Of a stretch of DNA of 64,000 bases, positions 35,344-44,528 are shown piece after piece. The position numbers and the translations under genes are program-made. The stretch is from NCBI GenBank assembly GCA_001599595.1, contig BCHH01000010.1:187667-251666 (forward strand), given 5' to 3'. Origin of the DNA: Beverwykella pulmonaria. Taxonomy: Eukaryota; Ascomycota; Dothideomycetes; Pleosporales; Melanommataceae. The notes under the pieces are model-generated. The model made no database searches. It saw only the letters and a program-made list of their open reading frames with translations, and was not told where the DNA came from. The stretch's first letter is position 1, and each line of letters opens with the position of its first letter.

Positions 35344-36417
35344 TATATGTTGGATGTTTATTAGATACATTGTGAACATGTTCCGAAGCCGTTGAGAACC
35401 TGTTGGTAATGGTTGAGTATATCTACTCAAAGTCTCCCCGCCAACTTCATCTACTTACCATGTTCTGAACGTGTTCAGAACATTACCATAACGTCTTAAG
35501 ATTTCCCTTCTCCACTAATTCGTCCAACCTCTAAATGTCGGCATAATCACCATCATCATCGTCATCCTCCTGCTCATCTTCCTCGCTATCATCTCCGTCA
35601 AACAAGCCTTTGAAGAATTTGATGTTCTCACAGCACAAGGTGAACAGACAGTCTGAACATGTTAGTAACGTGTTTGCAACACCTTCATATGACTTTCTTA
35701 CGCGTTGGAATTTCTTGGCTCATGGCTGCTGCATCACGAACACACCCGGCACAAGGCACATCTCCACCCTTCGCCTTAGCAATCTTTGAGCAAGCCTTAA
35801 GATTGAGCTAAACACATTGTCAACACGTTCCTAACAGTATGTTAACAGAATTCACTCACTTGTCCTTTAATTTGATTCCTCTTCTTGTTGGCAGACTTGT
35901 AGACGGGTGCATCGACACGTTGAGAACGAATTGGAGACGGCTTCGGCGGGCGCGAGGCTTTTTTCGACGTTCGCGGCGGCGGAGGGATCATGTTCTCAAC
36001 TTGTTCAGAACCCTTTTCGGCGACATTGGTATTGTGTTTAGCCATAATTTGCGCGTAGAAAGCTGCGGAATTGTTATGAATATATTCAGAAGCAATTATC
36101 GAATTTCTTACGACGAGCTTCCTCGACTCTCTTGGTTGAAGGATTTCCAGTATGACCAGATGGTTGCACACGGACAAGATCTTGATGATGCTTTTTGATA
36201 TGAGTGCAGAGTGCGCCACGGCTATCAAAGACCTTCTGAATATGTTGAGAATGTGTTAACAACAATCTAGTTCATCTCAAGAATAGCTTGGGAACCGCTT
36301 CAGAAGGGGTTCAACTTACGCCGCAAAGCTCTCCATTCAGGCCTGGGAGCTCAACTCGGCAATAGAGCTCTCCAAATTCCACATGAATCTCTGGAATACC
36401 AGCCTTGTGAACATGTT
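32224..36417. repeat. AACATGTT octamer family in the MULE
   Basis: Exact palindromic octamers begin at 32224, 32754, 33131, 33427, 33893, 34131, 34382, 34645, 34812, 35319, 35375, 35656 and 36410. Twelve are inside predicted introns of the two genes and one (35375) lies between the genes. Many are preceded by CTA, CTG or GTG and followed by a few bases and the 3' splice site, so the octamer overlaps the branch-site region. Looser versions (gaacgtgtt, aacatatt) occur in most other introns and in one exon of the minus-strand gene (about 35989-36009). Confidence 0.85.
35461..35482. repeat. Perfect inverted repeat between the two MULE genes
   Basis: Arms tgttctgaac and gttcagaaca (10 bp each) around a 2-bp centre. 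It lies in the 187-bp gap between the convergent stops, and is built from the same GTTCTGAAC word seen in the introns. Confidence 0.8.
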
Positions 36418-36596
36418 CAGAACAGTATGACAAGACATTGTTTCTCGCTTACAATGTCACCCAGAACCGCAAATTTGTCTGCGCCTAGCGGAAGCTCGCC
36501 GAGCGCCTTATACGCTCTGTATGAGGTCTACAGAACGATCAGAACGTTTCTATATGTGATAATTGTACTTACTGAGGACTCGAGCGCTTTGGACAT
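35531..36596 (-). CDS. MULE accessory protein with C2H2-like zinc finger
   Basis: Seven exons: 36596-36573, 36527-36453, 36403-36320, 36235-36112, 36062-35860, 35807-35702 and 35652-35531; 245 aa, all phases consistent, introns 45, 49, 84, 49, 52 and 49 nt. The central part has Cys48, Cys60, His73 and His77, with the classical F-x5-L-x2-H-x3-H spacing (KVFDSRGALCTHIKKHH) but an enlarged C-x11-C loop, so it may be a zinc finger. A Pro/Lys-rich stretch (PPPPRTSKKASRPPKPSP) and a CAGC/LCC-type Cys group follow; the C-terminus is strongly acidic (EEDEQEDDDDDGDYAD). It is convergent with the transposase inside the same element and shares its intron style. A role in transposition or in regulating the element is inferred only from location. 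Confidence 0.75.
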
Positions 36597-36701
36597 GTTG
36601 TGATATAATTGGAGGTGAGTTGAAGAGTTGATAGAGAAGGTGAGAAGGCGAGAAGGTGGAGGAGTCATCTCAGTTATTGTGGGTAGGTCCGTGCGACGCT
36701 A

Positions 36702-36744
36702 AATTAAGCGAGGCTCTAGTGTGGGTCAGATGAGCTGTAGTCTC
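36702..36744 (-). repeat. MULE terminal inverted repeat, right
   Basis: Read on the minus strand it starts gagactacagctcatctgac. Pairs with 31831-31873. Confidence 0.88.
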
Positions 36745-36753
36745 CAATCTCCG
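36745..36753 (+). repeat. Target-site duplication, right (9 bp)
   Basis: caatctccg, identical to 31822-31830. Confidence 0.85.
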
Positions 36754-36832
36754 GTCGTCCAAATAACACCTTTCCCCGTATTATGGGGGAGTATCTTCAT
36801 CATTTGCCGTTACTTGATCACCCACTGCTACC

Positions 36833-37819
36833 ATGGGCGTGCTAACCCGCTCGACGCAGGTGGCTTCGTCTGCTTCCGAAACCACTGACACCCCGGTCCC
36901 AACTGCAAGGGCAAAATCCCCTGGAAAAATCAATCTCTACAAGTTCTACAATGAATGGAAAGGCCATCCCATCCAGTACCTCGACCGATTCCTCGAAATA
37001 ACTCTTGCGGAACGGTCGGATAAGCCTGTCATCTACCTAGCCGGCGACTCTAGCCTCGACAACAAGTACTGGGTGCCATCATCTGGGCCCGGAGGTGAAG
37101 CGCTGACCGTGGAGATACCAGAAATCTATCACAAGACCCTTGATCGGCCACGTCCGAAACCTGATGTATCCTTCTGGCTGAACCACATACTCGGCGATCG
37201 CGCGACATGCGTCAACACCGCAGTTGAAGAAACTATGCTTCGGGACCGGGATGAGAAACTCCTTCTTCATGATGCATTCATACGCGACAATATCCGCAGC
37301 AATGATGTCCTCATTGTGAGCATCGGTGCTAACGACGTCGCCCTGAAACCCAGCCCCGCCACTATCGTCCGCATGCTGCAGATGGCCTGGCTCACCCAAT
37401 TCTCCTCTCTCGAGAACGGGTCTGCATATGCCCTGCCGTACTTCAAGCATATGTTCGGAACCAAAGTTCAGGAATACGTCTCACGGCTGACCTCAAAAAC
37501 GAAGCCTCGCGCTGTGATCGTGTCGATGATTTACTTTCCGTTGGAGTGGGCGCCTGGACAGAAGAGTTGGGCGAACGCGCAGTTGAAGGCGCTCCGGTAC
37601 GACTCGTATCCGGAGAAGCTGCAGATTGCCATCAGGCAGATATATGAGATTGCAACGAAGGAGATTAGAATAGAGGGAACTCAGGTCCTGCCTTGCGCGC
37701 TATTTGAGGTACTCGATGGGAAGGAGAAGCAAGACTACACCGATCGAGTGGAACCGAGTTCAGAAGGTGGCAGAAAGATGGCTGCAAGGTTCGTCGAGCT
37801 CCTTGAAGGAATCATCTAG
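36833..37819 (+). CDS. SGNH-hydrolase-like protein, fungal family
   Basis: Single exon, 328 aa, start ctaccATGGGCG. No signal peptide, so probably intracellular. Block I is LAGDSSLDNKYW (about residues 68-79), with the putative nucleophile Ser. Block III is VSIGANDVAL (about 160-169), the GxND oxyanion motif. The C-terminal block, where SGNH enzymes carry DxxH, reads DYTDRVEPSSEGGRKMA and has no His, so catalysis by the usual Ser-His-Asp set is doubtful; it may use another residue or be non-catalytic. Its start codon is only 88 bp from the right end of the MULE, so its native promoter has been displaced. Confidence 0.75.
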   Translation: MGVLTRSTQVASSASETTDTPVPTARAKSPGKINLYKFYNEWKGHPIQYLDRFLEITLAERSDKPVIYLAGDSSLDNKYWVPSSGPGGEALTVEIPEIYHKTLDRPRPKPDVSFWLNHILGDRATCVNTAVEETMLRDRDEKLLLHDAFIRDNIRSNDVLIVSIGANDVALKPSPATIVRMLQMAWLTQFSSLENGSAYALPYFKHMFGTKVQEYVSRLTSKTKPRAVIVSMIYFPLEWAPGQKSWANAQLKALRYDSYPEKLQIAIRQIYEIATKEIRIEGTQVLPCALFEVLDGKEKQDYTDRVEPSSEGGRKMAARFVELLEGII

Positions 37820-39283
37820 AAGTCAGATGGCTTATTGGGATTTTTTTGGTGAGTAGTAAGTGCGTCTTGATTTCTTTGAACTTATGACTTCGCACTCAAG
37901 ATTTGATTATTCTTGCAGTAATTAGGCATACAATGACTGATGGCAAAAGAACAGTATCTATTATTTGATTTTCTCAGTACTTATGAGCGTCTCAATCGTA
38001 ACTCTGTTTGTGAATGAATGAAACAGTGAAAGCCTTCCTTTCCCAATCCATTTCCGTGCTCCTTCTCTTCCCAACATCGTTCTTCTACTCTTTCAAGTAG
38101 CAGGCAACCATATAACCACCCACCCTGTATCCTGCCTCCCTCAACAACCGCAGATTCCTATCCTAATAAACCGCTTGCGCAATATCCCCTGTGTAGTCAT
38201 TGTGATTGTATAAGGCGATATTATAAGACAGTCAGCCGTCGTCCCACTAAGCAGAGGACGCGGCTTTGGGGCGCTCGAGGTTCTCACATGGTTGGCCTCT
38301 GCGGCCTAAGCGGTATTTGATGCGATTGGGAGTTTTCACCAGCATAGAATTTGAGGTGCCTTGATTTGGATTAAACTGGAAACTGAGGAAGTGGGTGAAT
38401 CTAGAATGCCGGACTAAGGAATGAAAAGGAACGGGTATTGCTGGGAGTTGCAGGAGCGAAGGAGTGGGGAAGAGAGTGGAAAGGGAAGATTGGAGATCTG
38501 GATCTAGCATATCATCTAGAGAATAAGCATAGTCATAATAGCAAAGCTGATGGTGGTGGTATTCATGGTAGCACATGTAATTAGGATTTGCCAAAGACGC
38601 ATGATGCACGATGCATGATGCTCGGGGTTGACTCGTCGTTGAACTTCGCTAGGCAAGAAATGTTAATCCGCGATGATTCCCCTTATAGCGGTCTAGACCA
38701 CTTTACATATACCCTCTGGCTCCTATTTGTAATTTCCAACGGTACCACCATGGCTACGCTAGGACCGGAGAGCTCCCCAACGTGGCACCATGGTTTCCCA
38801 ATGTAGTTCTTTGCGGTTAGTAGCGTGCTACCAGTGATCGGCCATAAAAATTGCAGCATACAGGTGAAAATTAGGCCAGCAAATCAGAGAATGAGAAGCA
38901 AACCATGTAAATTTTAGCCAATGCGCCAATGAATCCAGCCTACGGAACCATGCTAGCCACTAATAGTTGCACTTCTTTCCAAGGGTGCGAAAGACAATCA
39001 GTTACATAAAAGAAACGAATATTGAGATATAGAGCAAGGCTTGTGAACGAAAATGCGATACTACTAGTAAGCCTGTGTTTCGTCGAGATGGAAGTAGGTT
39101 TATTGGCTGTACACGCTACCTACAGTTCTATTCCTATTTTAGTAACAAACGAATGGCTTCGTTGAAATTCCATCCATCCCTAGCTTCTCTCCTATCTCCC
39201 GTTTCCTACACTGTCTCCCACTCCCCTCCCTTTCACCATTTTTGCCCTCCACCCCTTTCCCCTTCCCTAAATTCACCCGCCCA
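37820..39283. other. Intergenic
   Basis: A+T-rich, no gene supported. A 120-codon His/Tyr-rich minus frame (38247-38609) has no motif and is probably chance. Confidence 0.45.
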
Positions 39284-39656
39284 CTAGCAATTAATTTTAT
39301 AACTAGTCAACTTATCATTCGCAGCACTGCTAAAACGCGGCAAATTCCAATCTCCATAAAGCGCATCGCCCAACGCCGTTCCACCGCAGTTCGCTCCGTC
39401 ATAAAGCACGACGTTGCAAGCAGGGACCCCATTGTTCCAATGCATGGAGGAAGCAACGTTATTGCGGGCTAGATTCTTGCAAGGTTTCCCGAGAGTACCG
39501 GATTGGTCTTCGATAACGTCGACGTATTGCTCAGCTGCGTAGAGTTGGAGATGCCTGGTGGGGAGTTAGTGGACAGGGAGGAGGGAGAGGAGGGTTGACG
39601 GACCAGCCAGAAACAAGGGTTGGGATGGCAGCAATGAAGAGGGAGGTGACCTTCAT
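39284..39656 (-). CDS. Small secreted cysteine-containing protein
   Basis: Two exons, 39656-39604 and 39554-39284, with a 49-nt intron (gtccgt...caccag); 107 aa. No single open frame covers it. Residues 1-17 (MKVTSLFIAAIPTLVSG) are a signal peptide. The mature part has four Cys (GKPCKN, PACNV, GANCGG, KINC at the very end) and an LYDGANCGGTALGD stretch reminiscent of the beta/gamma-crystallin-like motif in many small fungal secreted proteins. Such proteins include candidate effectors and wall-associated proteins; the function here is unknown. The non-consensus donor GTCCGT is the weak point of the model. Confidence 0.65.
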
Positions 39657-40893
39657 ATTGATTGAGATGGTGGTTGATTGGTTGTAATGTGGGAGGTTGG
39701 AGTGAGAACTGTTAATTATTGGCTAGAGGAGTGTACTGGAACTGAGCGGTGGTGTTCTTCCCCTAGGAGGCTTTCCCCCCTTTATATACACTTTCCTTCA
39801 CACTGTTCTCATGCTCCTGTCATCTTCTAGGCAATCTTCGTTCTCCAAAGTTATTTGAATTGATCATCCGCTGCCTAGCGAGCCACAGTCTCTTCCCCTC
39901 CGTAGCTTCTTGCGGTCTTATTCTTGATATAGTCTATCACTTCGTGGCATGCATCTCGACGTTTGCGTACCCTTTCCAAGCCGGCGTATCCACCTTCCTA
40001 ATGAATGCCTTCAAGGCTGAGCAGACGAGAAATCCAAGAGAAATAAATCACTTCATATCTCGCGTTTCGCATCGCCAACCACATATAACGTTAATTATTG
40101 TTACTCAACGGCCCCACCTATCCCATAGTTGGGGGCTATAGTAATGATGCGAGAGAGTGCGGCAACAGATATTACGTAAGGTAATCTCGGGGGGGGGGGG
40201 GGGGGGGGGAGAATAGGAATACGGGTCTGTGTTGTAGAACACTGGAGACGAAATACGAAGAGTGATGGCTTAGTGAATATTCCAGCGAGCGGGCTCGCAC
40301 AGATCGAGAGAATTTGAGATTTCCTTGTATGTGTGTAATGCAAATACTGTATGTATACATGGCTGGTCGGTCGTACAAAAGTGAATCGATATCTAGTTAC
40401 GCGAATACCTATAGATCTTGAATCAGCATGTTACGTGATCGAATTCTGTGGCCTCATGCTTAGGAAGTGGTAGATCGGCAAGTTTGCTGTTTTTGCAGTT
40501 GCATTGGACGATGGGAACTGTTTCTGGGATATGTAACAACGACCCGGAGTACGAGCCACGTAGACGATCTGAATCCTGGTCCTCCTGAGGCAGGGAAGAT
40601 CATGACGCCGAGCCACCGGGAAGAGCATCGTGTTCGCAGAAAAAACCCCGTCGGAGCACTACTACATCCGGAAGCACTTGTATACGTTGAGAACTTTCGC
40701 ATTGAGAACTGTACTAGGCAGGCTCTGGGGGTCTCGTGCTTCGCTTATGCGATACTATTAGTAATTTGTGGAAGAGAGATGGGGTTCTTGCTCTCTTTGG
40801 AGCCTAGGGAAGTAATGTAGAGACAGAGAGTGAAATATTAGGTTTATCCGACCTTGCATTACAACACTCCCATCTTTCGCTCATCTATCACAA
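39657..40893. other. Intergenic with poly-G tract
   Basis: No gene. The homopolymer at 40189-40209 is listed separately; frames at 40431-40820 have no recognisable content. Confidence 0.5.
40189..40209 (+). repeat. Poly-G tract, 21 bases
   Basis: Uninterrupted run of G. Exact length may be affected by sequencing. Confidence 0.9.
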
Positions 40894-43221
40894 CTACTCA
40901 ACACCCCTCTTCTTACTCCACTGATGACTCCCTTTCGTATCTCCAATCCTACTCTTCTCCTCATAAATCTTCTTCGTCAACTGCCTATACAGGAACTTCC
41001 CGTCGCTGTTATACACAATGCTATGATCTGAGTCTGGGAAAAACTGTGTCTGCATCTTTTCGGGCGTAACTCTAGCGCCCATCAGAAGATCCACCAACGC
41101 GGCTGTGTTCTGAAAATGCACGTTGTCGTCGCCGGTACCGTGCTGGATGACAAAGCCTCCCGCGATCTTCTTGAAGCCGCAGGAGTCATGGACACGAGAC
41201 TTATTGTAGCCCGCCGGGTTGAGCGTGGGCGTTTTCATATAGCGCTCGGTGTAAAGTGAGTCGTAGAAGCGCCAGTCCGAGACCGGTGCTGTGATCATAG
41301 CGAACGAAATGATTGGATCGGCTAGCTCAACAACCTTGGATGACAGGTAGCCGCCGTATGACCAGCCCCAAATGCCAATGTGGTCGCTATCGACCCAAGG
41401 GTTCTTTGCGAGTTCCTTGGCAGCCCAGACTTGATCTTGGGCCTCGAGGTCTCCAAGATTAGAGGCAACTAGAGAACGGAAGGCGCGTCCTTTGAAACCG
41501 GTGCCTCGGTTGTCGACGGTATATGTAATGAATTCAAGTTCGGGGTCGGAAGTGATGTACGCTTTCCAGTTCAAGCTGTTGAAGGCCTTGGATACCTCCT
41601 GTGCACCCGGGCCACCGTAAGGGATCAGAAGGGCGGGGTACTTCTTGCTGGGATCGAAGTTTGGTGGAAGACGTAGCATAGCGTTCAGTTTTACGCCAGA
41701 AGGATGTTGGAGCTCGTGGTAGGTGATATTAGGTAGCTTATATTCCTGGAGCGTGGTCCATAGCTTCTTGTTGTCGGTGATGGTCCTAATGGGCTTTGTT
41801 GAGTTCACCGAGTAAAGTTCTTGGTATGGGACGTCGGGGCCGCCATAGCGGAGGACGTAGTACGAGCCACCAGAGGAGAAGGAGGCGGTCCAATAAGCAG
41901 GAACAGTGTCGTCCACGAGGGCAGTCTTCTTCAGAGTCTTGTAGGACACAGAGTAAACGTGGCGTTCAGTGCTGTGGTGCTCGGTAGACGTGTAGTACAC
42001 CAAACCGCGCTTTGCATCAATCTTGAGGATCGCGGCGACCTCCCATTCGCCTGAGGTGAGGGCAATCTTCTCGCCACCACCAATAGGAAATAGGTAGAGA
42101 TGGTTCCACCCACTTTCGTCAGACAAATCCAAATAATACTCTGTGCTTCCGTTGTAAGAAGAATTACCCAAGGAGCCAACATAGCTAATGGCAATATTGT
42201 CGTCGAGCCACCCATCAGAACCATCTCGTTCACGAACAACAGATTGGGAGCCTGCAGCCACATTCACGAGAACCAGCTTTTCTTGGTCTTGCACTCGGTT
42301 GAAAGCGCGGTAAATGACCTTGCCGTGTTCTTCCGTCAACCAAGCTACTTCGCCGATGACGAGATCATCTTCTGGCCAAGCCTCAACGGGAAAGTTTGTG
42401 GTCTTCAAGGCGTCCACATCCAGCAGATTGAAGGCCACGGAGGGGTTCTTGGTTCCAACTTTGGGATAGCGCAACTCGAGCTCGAATGGATAGACAGGAG
42501 CAACACTCTTGCCGTCCATGTAGTACGGAACGCGGAACGTGTTGACGCCAGTCTCGTTGAAGCTGAGGTAGGCAATGTATTTTCCATCGGGCGAGTACCA
42601 CAGCGCAAAACGATCGCCGAATATTTCTTCCTCATACACCCAATCGGGAACAGCGTTGAATTGATCAGGGCCGCCGTCGTTCGTGATCTGCGTGATCACT
42701 CCGTCGTTCCAGATGAAGAGGTTGTTGCCTTGAACGAATGCGATTTGCGATGAGGAAGCTGGATTCCATTCCGCATATTGAATATTCCCAGTAGAATTGG
42801 GAGAGAGCGATGTAACGTTTCCAGATGCGACGTCCTGGATCAGATAGTCGGCGAAATAGGAATGGCGATACTGCTTTGTGTAATTGACGGCCCAGAGCAC
42901 GCGAGTCGCATCAGGTGAGATAAAGTAGTCCCAGTAACCAGCAGGCACCTTGTCGGCTGAAAGAAAGGTGCTCTGCTTTCCTGTTGCGATGTTTTCGAAA
43001 AGGAAAGATCCGTCATCCGCGTTGAAGATATAGTCGCCATCTGTGCCCGTGCTGACCCAGCTCAGCGCTCTCGTGGAGGCCGCAAACTGAGGTGCATCGG
43101 TCGTAGAGGAGTACGTCAGGAGTTTCGTTCCATTCCCTAGAGGCTGGTGTGGGAAGCGTGGAGGTTCGATCGCCTGAATGAGCGGGATGACGGCCGCCGC
43201 CAGAAAAGCGAAAGAGAACAT
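40894..43221 (-). CDS. Secreted dipeptidyl peptidase IV (S9B)
   Basis: Serine protease that removes X-Pro or X-Ala dipeptides from peptide N-termini outside the cell. The start at 43221 gives MFSFAFLAAAVIPLIQAIE, a clear signal peptide, and 775 aa, the usual length of secreted fungal DPP IV. The frame is open to a Met at 43338, so a longer form with an N-terminal extension cannot be excluded. Domains: an eight-bladed propeller region with DWVYEEEIFGDR (the Glu pair that binds the substrate N-terminus), then an alpha/beta-hydrolase domain with the nucleophile in GWSYGG, Asp in GTGDDNVH and His in DSDHSIVY. Many N-x-S/T sites fit secretion. No introns. Plus-strand frames across it are shadows. 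Confidence 0.95.
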   Translation of the reverse strand: MFSFAFLAAAVIPLIQAIEPPRFPHQPLGNGTKLLTYSSTTDAPQFAASTRALSWVSTGTDGDYIFNADDGSFLFENIATGKQSTFLSADKVPAGYWDYFISPDATRVLWAVNYTKQYRHSYFADYLIQDVASGNVTSLSPNSTGNIQYAEWNPASSSQIAFVQGNNLFIWNDGVITQITNDGGPDQFNAVPDWVYEEEIFGDRFALWYSPDGKYIAYLSFNETGVNTFRVPYYMDGKSVAPVYPFELELRYPKVGTKNPSVAFNLLDVDALKTTNFPVEAWPEDDLVIGEVAWLTEEHGKVIYRAFNRVQDQEKLVLVNVAAGSQSVVRERDGSDGWLDDNIAISYVGSLGNSSYNGSTEYYLDLSDESGWNHLYLFPIGGGEKIALTSGEWEVAAILKIDAKRGLVYYTSTEHHSTERHVYSVSYKTLKKTALVDDTVPAYWTASFSSGGSYYVLRYGGPDVPYQELYSVNSTKPIRTITDNKKLWTTLQEYKLPNITYHELQHPSGVKLNAMLRLPPNFDPSKKYPALLIPYGGPGAQEVSKAFNSLNWKAYITSDPELEFITYTVDNRGTGFKGRAFRSLVASNLGDLEAQDQVWAAKELAKNPWVDSDHIGIWGWSYGGYLSSKVVELADPIISFAMITAPVSDWRFYDSLYTERYMKTPTLNPAGYNKSRVHDSCGFKKIAGGFVIQHGTGDDNVHFQNTAALVDLLMGARVTPEKMQTQFFPDSDHSIVYNSDGKFLYRQLTKKIYEEKSRIGDTKGSHQWSKKRGVE

Positions 43222-44528
43222 TGCGACCAAGGAAAAGCGATGTTGGCGCTCGTAGAGCGGATGCGCAATAGATACTAAAGAAGTACCGGTACCTAACAAT
43301 GATCGGCCGCCGAGACAATTGCTTCTGCAGCTCCCCAATCTAATTCTCGCGTGCTAAATGGCCCGTCTGCTCCCCGCTCGATACGTCACCTCAAGGAATT
43401 GGGAGGTAATACAAGAGACAAAAAAGAGCGACAGAAGGATACTACAGTAACTCTCGTAGGATAACGGGCTCCTCTTAAGCTAGCAGACAAGTCGCGATGG
43501 ATATGTCGCGACGATTGGCATTGAATTGCAGCTGCCTCATTCAGCAGGTGACAAGAGAACGACATGGCTTGCCAAGCGGGCCTAAACAACCGGCAACCCG
43601 GGTAATCCAGATACGAGCGGAGTCTTCTCGTGTCGAGCTATTTGGGGGTGGAGATGCTAGCGTTGTGGATGATATTGAGAGGAAGGGCAATGGGAATAGA
43701 TGAAGTCGCGTGAAGGCAGAGGAATCGCGACGCGACGTCGGCCCGTGACCTCTGTCGAAGAAACACGTGGCTCAGGAGGATCCCAGCGGTAAGCGGATTC
43801 CAGACTCATGAAAGCATAAAGTTGAAAGTATCACCAAACCCAGGTTTACGGAAATGGCGCTGGTCTGTTGGCAGTGATGAGGGTTGACTGGAAATCACGT
43901 GTTTCAAAGATCACCTGGACAGATCTAGTTCGGCTACATTTGAAAGCTGACGAGTTCTGCTTTGATGGATCTTGTATTTACATAGCATCATGTACTCTAG
44001 CAAGACCTAGTTGCCTCATCATCAATATAAATGCGAAGAAAGTGCTCAAATGATCGTCTTAGCGCATGGTTTCCAAAGGATTCAAGCAGTGTGACCCTAG
44101 ACCCATTAACGTTGATGATATCGGCTGAGATGTGGCAAGATTCTGGTTTGCAATAGTTAGCATGTAGAGCTTGTATTCTCTAGACCCGAGTTTGAACGTC
44201 CAGAGGCACGTGAGAGGAGTGATAGAGGATAAGCCAACATTGACAACCGAAAATGGAGGTTCGGTGACAAAAGGCCGAGACTTGCTCAACTTTCAACCTC
44301 TGAATGAGGCTCACTCTTGGGAAGATGTACTTGGTCGACCTTGATAATTACCATTCCCAAAATAGAGGGCAAGTGTAATCGAGCGAATGTAATTCCAGCC
44401 CCGCATCAAGCGTAGCTAGCTAGATAATTGATATACAAGAACCCCACTGGTATCTCACCTTTTATTTTGTAATAGAGTAAATAATATAGTTTAACTCCTC
44501 CAAAAATACCCATCGCCAGACACTTCAT
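43222..44528. other. Intergenic
   Basis: Promoter of DPP IV and 3' flank of the redox fusion gene. No gene or RNA seen. Confidence 0.5.

Larger units (their letters stand above)
31831..36744 (+). mobile_element. Complete Mutator-like (MULE) DNA transposon, 4914 bp
   Basis: Bounded by 43-bp terminal inverted repeats (31831-31873 and 36702-36744; 39 of 43 match) and flanked by an exact 9-bp target duplication, the length typical of MULEs. Inside are two convergent genes: a 15-exon DDE transposase (32032-35343) and a 7-exon zinc-finger-like protein (36596-35531). Neither shows stops or frameshifts once introns are removed. The element is A+T-richer than the flanking genes and full of GAACATGTT-like words. 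Intact ends, exact duplication and open genes suggest a recent, possibly still active insertion. It sits between the broken coiled-coil gene and the SGNH-like gene. Confidence 0.88.

Noticed and set aside
42100..42753. 217-codon plus-strand frame
   Set aside because: Antisense to the DPP IV propeller coding region; no independent features.
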